A DNA stretch of 64,000 nucleotides from Frondihabitans sp. PAMC 28766. GTDB lineage: Bacteria > Actinomycetota > Actinomycetes > Actinomycetales > Microbacteriaceae. Position 1 is the first letter of the stretch; the number at the start of each line of letters is the position of its first letter. The notes under the pieces were generated by a model. That model saw nothing but the letters and a program-made list of their open reading frames with translations, made no database searches and was not told the DNA's origin. This document shows, piece after piece, positions 51,226 to 59,328 of the stretch. The translations under genes were made by a program, and so were the position numbers. The stretch covers positions 4,281,898 to 4,345,897 of the forward strand of contig NZ_CP014513.1 of assembly GCF_001577365.1 (NCBI RefSeq), in the 5' to 3' direction.

Positions 51226-53958
51226 TCAGCCGGCAGCAGGCCGCGGGCCCCGCTTCAGAATGAGGTGCGCCACCGCTGCCGTCCAGCCTGTCTGGTGCGA
51301 GGCGCCGAGGCCCTGCCCGGTGTCGCCGTCGAAGTACTCGTAGAAGAACAGGTACGGCTTCCAGCGCGGGTCGGCCGACAGCAGCGCGTAGCGCGCGTCG
51401 GAGGGGCGACGACCGGAGGCGTCGGGCACGAAGAGCGAGATGAGTCGCGACGACAGCTCGTCGGCGGCGTCGGCGAGCGAAAGCTGCGTGCCGGTGCCGA
51501 CCGGGAACTCGACCGTCTTGCCGGTGGTCTCGTGCAGGTCGTTGGCCCGCAGACCGTTGATCAGCAGCACGTTGAGAGGGAACCAGATCGGCCCGCGCCA
51601 GTTCGAGTTGCCTCCGAACAGCGCGGTGGTCGACTCGGCCGGCTCGTAGTCGACCGATGCGCTCGTGCCCGCCACGTCGACGACGAACGGGTGGTCGCGG
51701 TGCCAGGCCGAGATGCCGCGGATGCCGTGCCCCGAGAGCATCCCGGTCTCGTCGAAGACGTGCGACAGCATGCGGATCAGGCGATCCGGCGGCACGAGTG
51801 CCAGCAGCGTGGTGCGCTCGGAGGCCTCCTCACTCACGTGCACGAACTGGTTGTAGTCGGGGTGGTTCGCCAGCACCCAGTCGAGGCGTTCGCGGAATCG
51901 GGGCAGGGCGTCGATCTGCTCGTCGCTGTAGACGAGCGAGGCCACGACGGGCACGAGGCCGACGAGCGAACGCACCTTGAGGGGCACGTCGCGGCCGTCG
52001 GCCTGGTGCAGGATGTCGTAGAAGAACGCGTCGTCGTCGTCCCACATCCCCGACGAGTTGGCCGCGAGCGCGATCGCGAGGAAGTGCTCGACGAACGTCG
52101 TCGCGATGTCCTGGTACGAGTCGTCGTGGTCGGCGAGCACGAGCGCGATCTGCAGCAGGTCGAGGGCGTAGTTGCCCATCCACGCCGTCGAATCGGCCTG
52201 CTCGATGGTGCCGACCGAGGCGGGCAGCGCCGAGCGGTCGAGGGGTGCGATGTTGTCGAGCCCCATGAACCCGCCCGAGAACAGGTCGCCGCCGTCGCCC
52301 GACTCCTTGTTGTTGGTCCACCAGGTGAAGTTGATCAAGAGCTTGTGGAAGATGCGCTTCAAGAAGTCGAAGTCACGGGCCCCGTCGATCTCGAACACCT
52401 GCAGGGCCGCCCAGGCGTGTGTGGGCGGATTGACGTCGGAGAAGTTCCACTCGTAGGCGGGCAGCTGCCCGTTCGGGTGCATGTACCACTCGCGCAGCAG
52501 CAGGATCAGCTGCGCCTTCGCGAACTCCGGGTCGATGTGGGCGAGGGTCACGCAGTGGAAGGCGAGATCCCAGGCGGCGAACCACGGGTACTCCCAGGTG
52601 TCGGGCATCAGGATCACGTCGTGGGCGTCGAGGTGCCGCCAGTTGCCGTTGCGCACACCCCCGCGCCCCCCTGCCGGGGCCGGACCCGCCGGGTCGCCCG
52701 TCAGCCACGTCGCCACGTTGTAGTGATAGAACTGCTTCGACCAGAGCAGGCCCGCCATCGCCTGCCGCAGCACCTGCGCCTCGTCGGGCGTCGCGTCGGA
52801 CGGCGTGACGGCGGCCCAGTAGGCGTCGGCCTCGGCACGGCGGAGGGCGACGACCTCGTCGAATCGAGCGGTGTCGAACGGGGTCGGAGGCAGGGCGTCG
52901 GATCCTGCCGCACCGTCGGATCCTGCTGCGCTGTCGGATCCTGCCGCCTGAGACCCTGCTTTCAGCCGGACGCGGATCGTGGCCGTCGCCCCCGACTCCA
53001 CCGTGAGGGCGTAGTCGAGAGCGGCCTTCGTGCCGGTCTGCGCCGGGTTCACGCTGGCGGCACCGTGCACGACGTGGTCGTTGATGCCGTCTTTCGGGAA
53101 GGCGGGGCTCGTCGCGTCGCCGAACAGCCGGGCCGCGTTCGTCTCGTTGTCGCAGAAGAGCGGCGCAGGATCGTGATCGCCGATCAGGTGCAGCTCTCCC
53201 GTCGCCTCCGACTCGGCTTTCAGCCCTGCCCCGTCGACCGTGATCGACGGCCGCGGCTTCGTCGAATCCCACGACCAGGTGTTGCGGAACCACAGTGTCG
53301 GCAGCACGCGGATCGTGGCGGTCTCGGGCCCGGCGTTCTCGACCGTGACGGTCATCAGCAGGTCGTGCGGGCCGCCCTTGGCGTAGTCGACGGTGACCAC
53401 CCAGTACTTCGAGTCGTCGAAGACGCCCGTGTCGACGAGCTCGTATTCAGCGTCGTGACGCCCGCGGGCCTTGTTCGTGGTGAGGAGGTCTTCGTAGGGG
53501 AAGGCCACCTGCGGGTAGTGGTAGCGCCACGAGTTGAACGAGTGTGTCGGGGTGCCGTCGGTGAACCACCAGTAGTCCTTGACGTCTTCGCCGTGGTTGC
53601 CCTCCTCGCCGGTGAGGCCGAACATTCGCTCTTTGAGGATGGGGTCGACGCCGTTCCAGACGGCGAGCGAGAGGCACCAGTTCTGGCCGAGATCGGAGAA
53701 GCCGGCCATGCCGTCCTCGTTCCAGCGGTAGGCGCGCGAGCGGGCGTGGTCATGGGGGAAGAAGTTCCAGGCGTCGCCGTCGTCGCTGTAGTCTTCGCGG
53801 ACGCTGCCCCAGGCGCGCTCGGCGAGGTAAGGTCCCCAGTCGCGCCACTCGGGCGAGCCGGCGTTCGCCTGCGCGAGGCGGCGGTGCTCGGCGGTGTCGG
53901 TCGCTGCGGTGTCGGTGTCGGTGTCGGCGGTGTCGCTCGTGCGGGGCTCCGAAGGCAT
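51226..53958 (-). CDS. Large GH63/MGH1-type glucosidase
   Basis: A 910-residue cytoplasmic glycosidase without signal peptide. An N-terminal beta-sandwich region (about 30-300: WGPYLAERAWGSVREDYS, WRYHYPQVAFPYEDL) is followed by an (alpha/alpha)6 barrel (about 390-900). The barrel motifs DTWEYPWFAAWDLAFHCVTL, SGGFMGLDNIAPLD, WMGNYALDLLQIAL and the C-terminal NWRGPIWFPLNVLLI are those of GH63-like enzymes, with Asp/Glu acids in WDLAFH and HQTGW-side loops. Linkers have GSD repeats at about 337-352. Substrate is probably an alpha-glucoside such as a glucosylated compatible solute; this is not proven. ATG 53958. Confidence 0.85.
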   Translation of the reverse strand: MPSEPRTSDTADTDTDTAATDTAEHRRLAQANAGSPEWRDWGPYLAERAWGSVREDYSDDGDAWNFFPHDHARSRAYRWNEDGMAGFSDLGQNWCLSLAVWNGVDPILKERMFGLTGEEGNHGEDVKDYWWFTDGTPTHSFNSWRYHYPQVAFPYEDLLTTNKARGRHDAEYELVDTGVFDDSKYWVVTVDYAKGGPHDLLMTVTVENAGPETATIRVLPTLWFRNTWSWDSTKPRPSITVDGAGLKAESEATGELHLIGDHDPAPLFCDNETNAARLFGDATSPAFPKDGINDHVVHGAASVNPAQTGTKAALDYALTVESGATATIRVRLKAGSQAAGSDSAAGSDGAAGSDALPPTPFDTARFDEVVALRRAEADAYWAAVTPSDATPDEAQVLRQAMAGLLWSKQFYHYNVATWLTGDPAGPAPAGGRGGVRNGNWRHLDAHDVILMPDTWEYPWFAAWDLAFHCVTLAHIDPEFAKAQLILLLREWYMHPNGQLPAYEWNFSDVNPPTHAWAALQVFEIDGARDFDFLKRIFHKLLINFTWWTNNKESGDGGDLFSGGFMGLDNIAPLDRSALPASVGTIEQADSTAWMGNYALDLLQIALVLADHDDSYQDIATTFVEHFLAIALAANSSGMWDDDDAFFYDILHQADGRDVPLKVRSLVGLVPVVASLVYSDEQIDALPRFRERLDWVLANHPDYNQFVHVSEEASERTTLLALVPPDRLIRMLSHVFDETGMLSGHGIRGISAWHRDHPFVVDVAGTSASVDYEPAESTTALFGGNSNWRGPIWFPLNVLLINGLRANDLHETTGKTVEFPVGTGTQLSLADAADELSSRLISLFVPDASGRRPSDARYALLSADPRWKPYLFFYEYFDGDTGQGLGASHQTGWTAAVAHLILKRGPRPAAG

Positions 53959-53983
53959 GGGGCCATTGTGGCCCCGGCCGGCT

Positions 53984-54682
53984 TCAGCGACGCTCGACGA
54001 CGCAGACCTTCAGGTCGGCGCGTGGCACGAAGCCCATCGACTCGTAGAGGCCGCGGGCCGGGTTGCCCTCGGCCACGTGGAGGAAGGCGCGGTCGCCGTC
54101 GGCACGGATGCCGCGGGCCACGTCGAGCATGAGCCGCCGGGCGTAGCCGCGGCCGCGCGCCTCCGGGTCGGTGCAGACGGCACTGATCTCGGTCCAGCCC
54201 GGCAGGCTGAGGCGGCGCCCGGCCATGGCCAGCAGCCTGCCCTCGGGTGAGACCACCCCGCGGTACCCGCCGAGCTCGACCGTGCGCTGCTCGAAGGGGC
54301 CGGGCGCCGTGAGCGTGGTCAGGCGGACCATCTCGGGCACGTCGTGCGGGGCGAGGTCGGTCGCCTCCTGAAACGGCTCGGTCGGCGTCTCGATGTCGTC
54401 GTCGGTCATCTGCGTCAGCGCGATCTCGTGCACGACGCTCCAGCCGTCGCCCGGGGTGAAGCCCGGGTCGACGAACATCGCGACCGTACCTGTCGGGGCG
54501 ATCCGGCCGAGGGACACCCAGTCCGCCGCGGTCGGCGCGAGGCCCACCGACGCGAAGGGGGCGACATCGGCCGGGTAGCGGCGCACCTCGCCGGCGACGA
54601 CCGCGAGGGGTGCATGCCTGCTGGCCAGGGCCGCGCCGATGGCGTCGTCGAGCGAGTGCGTGTCGAAGCGAGAGGTGGTCAC
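53984..54682 (-). CDS. GNAT family N-acetyltransferase
   Basis: A 232-residue protein with the GNAT domain in the C-terminal half. The acetyl-CoA loop reads VCTDPEARGRGYARRLMLDV (R-G-R-G-Y in the Q/RxxGxG/A position), followed by FLHVAEGNPARGLYESMGFV. The N-terminal half is a less conserved companion domain, as in FR47-like members. GTG 54682 is preferred, as longer starts run into the insertion sequence. The IS lies about 70 bases upstream of this start, so its promoter may be disrupted or provided by the element. Confidence 0.88.
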   Translation of the reverse strand: MTTSRFDTHSLDDAIGAALASRHAPLAVVAGEVRRYPADVAPFASVGLAPTAADWVSLGRIAPTGTVAMFVDPGFTPGDGWSVVHEIALTQMTDDDIETPTEPFQEATDLAPHDVPEMVRLTTLTAPGPFEQRTVELGGYRGVVSPEGRLLAMAGRRLSLPGWTEISAVCTDPEARGRGYARRLMLDVARGIRADGDRAFLHVAEGNPARGLYESMGFVPRADLKVCVVERR

Positions 54683-54813
54683 GCATCGGCCAACCTGCTC
54701 CGCTGCGGTCGTTATTCCCGGCGGCTCGCCGGACGACTTATCCACAATTTGGTAGATCCCCTCTTTGTCAGGCTGGTTGTGAGTCATTCATGATTGGTGA
54801 GGGAGTTGGCGGC

Positions 54814-55248
54814 ATGTCGATTAGTCCGGGTTTCACAACGGAGCAGATCCGTGAGTTCGTCCATCGGTATGAGCTGACGCCGTACGGGCAGAAGGCGTTC
54901 TGGCTCGAGGGGCAAGGCGTGTCGTATGACCGTCTTCGCCGGTGGCGGTCGGCAGTTTTCGATGGTGATCTCGACCGCGGGTTGATTCCGCGAGATGGTG
55001 GTGTTGTGACAGTGCCACCGGAGAAACGCACGAGTATCGAGAGGCAACGCGCGCGCGAGCGTTCAGCGCAGGAAGAAGAGGTAGCGCGTTTGAACGCGCG
55101 GGTGCACGAGTTGGAGCAGACCAACGATGCCTTGGGAAAAGCTATCGGGCTCTTGCATCAGATGAGCGAGCAAGAGCCCGGCACGAACCCGACGACGGTC
55201 GCTCCGTTGGATTCCTCGACGCCGAGACCGACCTCGTCGGACGACTGA
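54814..55248 (+). CDS. IS3-family transposase OrfA (HTH subunit)
   Basis: A 144-residue protein with an N-terminal HTH region (FTTEQIREFVHRYELTPYGQ) and a C-terminal leucine-zipper-like helix (VARLNARVHELEQTNDALGK), as expected for OrfA, which binds the terminal repeats. ATG 54814 follows GGGAG. A slippery heptamer, G-GGA-AAA at 55134-55140, lies in phase near its end, allowing fusion to OrfB. Confidence 0.88.
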   Translation: MSISPGFTTEQIREFVHRYELTPYGQKAFWLEGQGVSYDRLRRWRSAVFDGDLDRGLIPRDGGVVTVPPEKRTSIERQRARERSAQEEEVARLNARVHELEQTNDALGKAIGLLHQMSEQEPGTNPTTVAPLDSSTPRPTSSDD

Positions 55249-56264
55249 CATCCATCCTCGGATCGCAGCGGCAGGCTCTGAAGCTTGTCGGGTTATCCAG
55301 GTCGACATGGCATTACCGTTCCCGACCACGAGAGCGAACTGCAGCGCCGATACCGCAGAAAGATCGGGCGTATCCGACACGCATCGGGCAGAGTGATCGT
55401 GCCGTTGTCGAGGCTCGGATCGTGGCCGGTTGGGCGGACGGTAACTCGGTGGATCACTCTTTCGCCTCGGCCTGGGACGAGGGAGTGATGCTCGCATCAC
55501 GCCGCTCGTGGTGGCGGATCGCTCAGGACGCCGAAGACCAGTCGGTCCGCCCCGTCGCACCCACCAGGCGCAACAGCAGTACTCGGGCGCCACGAGAGGC
55601 ACCGGTTCTTGAAGCGACCACCCCGGGCCAGATCTGGTCGTGGGACATCACTGATCTGCGCACTCCGTGGCGAGGAGTCGCTTTCAAGGCGTACTCGATC
55701 ATTGATATCTTCTCCCGGAAGCTCGTCGGCTACCGGGTCGAAGAACGCGAGGTCGACGACCTCGCGGTCGAGATGTTCGAGGACGCCTTCTTGCGGCACG
55801 GAATACCCGCCGCCGTCCACGCGGACTCCGGGCCCGCGATGCGCTCGGGGGTGTTGAAAGACCTCCTGCGAAGGCTCGGCGTGAAGCAGAGCCACAATCG
55901 GCCTCGGGTGAGTAACGACAACCCGTTCTCGGAGTCCGAGTTCCGTACGATGAAATACCGCCCGAACTACCCCGGCGTCTTCGACAGCCTCGAGGCGGCA
56001 CGCGCCTACGTCGACTCCTACGCGCCTTGGTACAACAAAAATCACAAACACTCCGGAATTGCGCTGTTCTCGCCAGACGAGATACACGACGGCACCTGGC
56101 GTGACGCCTGGGCACAACGCGACGCAACCCAGCATGCCTACTACGCGCAACACCCCGAGAGGTTCCAGCGTCCCCCGTCCACGCCAGCACCAGCCGGACG
56201 CGTCGGCATCAACATGCTCCAACACGCCCCCGAGACCGACACCCCACGACTCCAGCCAGCTTGA
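55140..56264 (+). CDS. IS3-family transposase OrfB (DDE integrase), made by -1 frameshift
   Basis: The frame -1 to OrfA is open from the slippery site to 56264. It carries an rve integrase core with WSWDITDLRT (first Asp), VHADSGPAM (second Asp) and NPFSESEFRTMKYRP (Glu), followed by the usual H...YAPWYNKNHKHSGI block. The N-terminal part (LVGLSRSTWHYRSRPRERT) is the standard OrfB lead-in. GTG 55422 is a possible internal start, but the programmed frameshift fusing OrfA and OrfB is the likely expression mode. Confidence 0.88.
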   Translation, partial: SYRALASDERARARHEPDDGRSVGFLDAETDLVGRLTSILGSQRQALKLVGLSRSTWHYRSRPRERTAAPIPQKDRAYPTRIGQSDRAVVEARIVAGWADGNSVDHSFASAWDEGVMLASRRSWWRIAQDAEDQSVRPVAPTRRNSSTRAPREAPVLEATTPGQIWSWDITDLRTPWRGVAFKAYSIIDIFSRKLVGYRVEEREVDDLAVEMFEDAFLRHGIPAAVHADSGPAMRSGVLKDLLRRLGVKQSHNRPRVSNDNPFSESEFRTMKYRPNYPGVFDSLEAARAYVDSYAPWYNKNHKHSGIALFSPDEIHDGTWRDAWAQRDATQHAYYAQHPERFQRPPSTPAPAGRVGINMLQHAPETDTPRLQPA

Positions 56265-56380
56265 CAACGACCGATCAGCCCATGTCGTGGGAGTCGAGAG
56301 AATAAATTGACATGATGAGTACTGAACTTCTCTCTAATAGCCAGCTTCCCGTTTCGCCTTTTTCGTATTACGATAAAGTC

Positions 56381-56644
56381 ATGGCCAAGGAGACTATCAA
56401 CGGGGTGCCCGTTTCGGATGACCCGATCGAAGCGTGGGCCGACGAGGCTGAGCGAGGGCTGGCCGTCGAGCAACTTCGTAAAAGAGGCCGCAGGCCACTC
56501 GCTGCTGGGCCGAGCGAGGTCGTTCCGGTCCGGATGGATGCGACGCTCCTCGCGGGCCTCGCTGCCCGCGCCGACCGCGATCACATCAGCCGATCCGAGG
56601 CGATTCGCGCAGCAGTCCGGGCCTGGCTCGACGCAACTGCGTGA
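56381..56644 (+). CDS. Ribbon-helix-helix protein (antitoxin-like), no toxin partner
   Basis: An 87-residue protein whose C-terminal half is a CopG/Arc-like RHH domain: VVPVRMDATLLAGLAARADR (strand and first helix) and ISRSEAIRAAVRAWLDA (second helix). ATG 56381 is chosen since MAKETINGVPVSDDPIEAW is a typical start for this group. Longer starts run into A/T-rich upstream DNA that probably holds the promoter (TATTAC near 56367). A 12-codon frame at 56691-56729 is all that follows, so any toxin gene is absent or lost. It is adjacent to the IS. Confidence 0.7.
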   Translation: MAKETINGVPVSDDPIEAWADEAERGLAVEQLRKRGRRPLAAGPSEVVPVRMDATLLAGLAARADRDHISRSEAIRAAVRAWLDATA

Positions 56645-56754
56645 GGGCGCACCCGTCGGCCCTCACGGCAACGAACTACAGATTCACGCCATGAAGGCAC
56701 GACCGCAATATCTGGATCTCCTGCCGTGAGGCGGGGCACTTGCGAACGGCGCTC

Positions 56755-57165
56755 TCAGCGAGAGGTGGCGGCGGGCCCTGAGACGCCGGGGGCCAGCGGC
56801 GCGGCGAGAGTCTGGTCGTCGTCGGAATCGTCGTCGTCCGCATCACGGTCGACGTCGAGGCCGGCCGAGGCCGGGTCGGCAGCGACGACGGGCGCCGCGG
56901 GACGCCACGTGATCGCCATCGAGACCAGCGCCAGCAGCGCGCCGAGAACGCCGACTGCAATGAGCAGGCCGCCGATCGTGCTGCCCGAGGTGTACGCGAA
57001 GAGCTTCGGGTAGTCGGCTTTCCCGCTCACGTAGATCGCGGCCTCCTTCGAGTTGAAGGTGATCATCAGCAGATAGCCGACCACCGCGACGACGATGGAC
57101 GCCAGCCACAGGATCATGCGGGGCAGGTTGATCGTAGACAGACGGCTGGGAGAACTCGACGACAT
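56755..57165 (-). CDS. Small membrane protein of unknown function
   Basis: A 136-residue protein with two membrane helices: about residues 17-36 (MILWLASIVVAVVGYLLMIT) and about 62-87 (GGLLIAVGVLGALLALVSMA). Both termini are predicted cytoplasmic, and the C-terminal tail is very acidic (DADDDDSDDD). No family is recognised. It stands alone, with a 59-base gap to the convergent short frame. Confidence 0.7.
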   Translation of the reverse strand: MSSSSPSRLSTINLPRMILWLASIVVAVVGYLLMITFNSKEAAIYVSGKADYPKLFAYTSGSTIGGLLIAVGVLGALLALVSMAITWRPAAPVVAADPASAGLDVDRDADDDDSDDDQTLAAPLAPGVSGPAATSR

Positions 57166-57280
57166 AGAAGACTTTCGCTAGGCGGGCGACCCGAACGGGC
57201 CACGGCGAACGTAGGGGCCGAAGCCTGCCATCTCCTATGAGTTTCGCCAGCGCAACCGATGAGTCCGCGCCCGGTGGCCG

Positions 57281-58324
57281 CTACGGCACGATGACGGCAC
57301 GACCGCGGATCGTGCTGGCGTGCAGGTCTTCGTAGGCCTTCGGGCCGTCGTCGAGCGTGTACTGCTGGATCTCGACGTCGATCTTGCCGGCGCGTGCCAG
57401 GTCGAGCACCTCGATGAGCTCACCTCGATAACCCCAGTAGGGGATGCGCACGGCGACGTCGTAGTTGATCGTGCCGAAGCCGAACGCGACCTCGCCGCCG
57501 CCGATGCCGACCACGGTGACGTCGGCGTCGATGCCGGCGACCGAGACGGCGAGCGGGATGGTCGGCTTCGCGCCGACGAAGTCGAAGACCGCGTCGGCCC
57601 CGAGACCGGCGGTGATCTCCATGATCCTGTCGTGGGCCGTGGCGTCGCTGATCAGCGTGATGTCGGCGCCGACCTCCTGGGCGAGCTCCAGCTTCTGATC
57701 ATTGACGTCGAGGGCGATCACGGTCGCGCCCGAGAGAGCCTTCAGGATCTGGATGCCGACGTGGCCGAGACCGCCGGTGCCGATCACGACGGCGAAGGTG
57801 CCGGCGCCGAGCTTCGGCAGCGAGCGCTTGATCGCGTGGTAAGGGGTGAGGCCGGCGTCGGTCAGCGAAACGTTCTTGATCGGGTCGAGGTCGCCCAGCG
57901 GCACGAGGTGGCGGGGGTCGTCGACGATCATGTACTCGGCCATCGAGCCGTCGGTGCCGAGCCCGGGAGGCGTGATGCCGAGGTCCCGGGCGTTGGTGCA
58001 GTAGTTCTCGTGCCCCTCGGAGCAGTTGTGGCAGTATCCGCAGCCCCACGGCCCGTAGACGGCGACCGCGTCGCCCACCGCGACGGTCGAGACGCCTTCG
58101 CCGAGCTCGTGCACGATGCCCGCGCCCTCGTGGCCGAGCGTCATCGGCAGCGGGTAGCCGGCGGCCGTGTACTCGTCTTCCGACAGGCCCATCACGTAGT
58201 CGTCGGAGTGGCAGACGCCCGCGGCGGTGACCTTGAGCAGCACCTGGCCGGGGCCGGGTTTCGGGATGGGGATCTCGACGACTTCGGGTGCTTGTCCGAC
58301 GGCGGTGTAACGCAGAGCCTTCAC
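57281..58324 (-). CDS. Zinc-dependent NAD(P) alcohol dehydrogenase
   Basis: A 347-residue medium-chain dehydrogenase. The catalytic zinc ligands are in AAGVCHSDDY (Cys) and TLGHEGAGIVH (His, Glu). The structural zinc Cys are in GCGYCHNCSEGHENYC. The Rossmann motif is VVIGTGGLGHVGIQIL. GTG 58324 is backed by AGAGGAGAAC eight bases upstream on the minus strand. It oxidises alcohols or reduces aldehydes; the best family match is the AdhP/AdhA ethanol-type group. No operon partners. Confidence 0.93.
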   Translation of the reverse strand: MKALRYTAVGQAPEVVEIPIPKPGPGQVLLKVTAAGVCHSDDYVMGLSEDEYTAAGYPLPMTLGHEGAGIVHELGEGVSTVAVGDAVAVYGPWGCGYCHNCSEGHENYCTNARDLGITPPGLGTDGSMAEYMIVDDPRHLVPLGDLDPIKNVSLTDAGLTPYHAIKRSLPKLGAGTFAVVIGTGGLGHVGIQILKALSGATVIALDVNDQKLELAQEVGADITLISDATAHDRIMEITAGLGADAVFDFVGAKPTIPLAVSVAGIDADVTVVGIGGGEVAFGFGTINYDVAVRIPYWGYRGELIEVLDLARAGKIDVEIQQYTLDDGPKAYEDLHASTIRGRAVIVP

Positions 58325-58542
58325 GGCTGTTCTCCTCTTGATAGACGACACGTGTGGTTCACGGGCCGACCCTTGGATTATGCTCCTGGTTTCTGCGAAC
58401 GGCGACCCTCGAAGCGGGCGCTAGGACCTCGGGCGAGGGCGTGCCAGACTTGTTCGAGGCGATCTCTCGGCCGCCCTTGATCCCGCCGCCGGACCACTGA
58501 CGTTCCGACCCATCCCCCTCGTCGAAGGAACCCCACGGCTTC

Positions 58543-59328
58543 GTGACCACGACTCCCCTGCGCGACAGATCGCACCTGGCCTCCCTCTCGGCCCTCCTGT
58601 TCGACCTCGACGGCGTCCTGACGCCCACCGCCGAGGTGCACATGCGCGCCTGGGCGACGCTCTTCACCGACTACCTCTCGGCCCACGCCCCCGAGGCGGC
58701 GCCCTACACCGACGCCGACTACTTCGACTACATCGACGGCAAGCCGCGCTACGACGGCGTCCGCTCGATGCTGGCGTCGCGCGGCATCACACTGGCCGAG
58801 GGGCTGCCGACCGACGCTCCCGAGGCCGACACCGTCTGCGGTCTCGGCAACCGCAAGAACGCCGTGTTCGCCGCCGAGCTCGAGCAGAACGGCGTGAATC
58901 CCTACCCGGGCTCGGTCGCCTTCCTCGACGCGGCGATCGCCGCCGGGTACCAGGTCGCCGTGGTCTCGAGCTCGCGCAACGCGGTGCCGGTGCTCACGGC
59001 CGCGGGCCTCCGCGACCGATTCGACGTGATCGTCGACGGCGAGGTCGCCGCGCGCGACGGGTTGGCGGGCAAGCCGGCCCCTGACACCTACCTCGACGGC
59101 GCACGGCTGCTCGGCCTCACCGCCGCCCAGTGCGTCGTCGTCGAAGACGCGCAGTCGGGCGTCCAGGCCGGCCGGGCCGGCGACTTCGGCCTCGTGGTGG
59201 GCGTCGACCGCGGCGTCGGGCCCCAGGCGCTCATCGACTTCGGGGCCGACTTCGTGGTCGACGACCTCGGTGTGCTCGTCGACTCCCTCTCCCCCACGTC
59301 CCCAGCCACTTCGGAGCACCACTCATGA
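58543..59328 (+). CDS. pgmB: Beta-phosphoglucomutase (HAD superfamily)
   Basis: A 261-residue HAD hydrolase-fold mutase converting beta-glucose 1-phosphate to glucose 6-phosphate. The nucleophile motif is LLFDLDGVLTP (Asp at about 21). Motif II is VAVVSSSRNA, the Lys is in GLAGKPAPDTYL and the last acid pair is in VVEDAQSGVQAG. The cap segment YIDGKPRYDGVRSML is typical of this mutase. GTG 58543. It overlaps the GH65 gene by four bases, the classic phosphorylase-mutase pairing, which strongly supports the assignment. Confidence 0.93.
   Translation: MTTTPLRDRSHLASLSALLFDLDGVLTPTAEVHMRAWATLFTDYLSAHAPEAAPYTDADYFDYIDGKPRYDGVRSMLASRGITLAEGLPTDAPEADTVCGLGNRKNAVFAAELEQNGVNPYPGSVAFLDAAIAAGYQVAVVSSSRNAVPVLTAAGLRDRFDVIVDGEVAARDGLAGKPAPDTYLDGARLLGLTAAQCVVVEDAQSGVQAGRAGDFGLVVGVDRGVGPQALIDFGADFVVDDLGVLVDSLSPTSPATSEHHS

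Larger units (their letters stand above)
54755..56276 (+). mobile_element. IS3-family insertion sequence
   Basis: An element of about 1.5 kb with two overlapping reading frames and imperfect terminal inverted repeats. The left end (54755-54785) and right end (56248-56276) share GATC, TTGTCA, GCTGG and GAGTC in the same order in inverted orientation. Exact ends may lie a few bases inward at TGTCA (54766) and TGACA (56266). I could not identify a target-site duplication. GC content is lower than in neighbours, as expected of a recent arrival. Both frames look intact, so it may still be active. Confidence 0.88.

Noticed and set aside
54755..56276. Composite transposon carrying the RHH gene
   Set aside because: Only one IS copy is in the window and no second terminal repeat set is seen downstream of the RHH gene.
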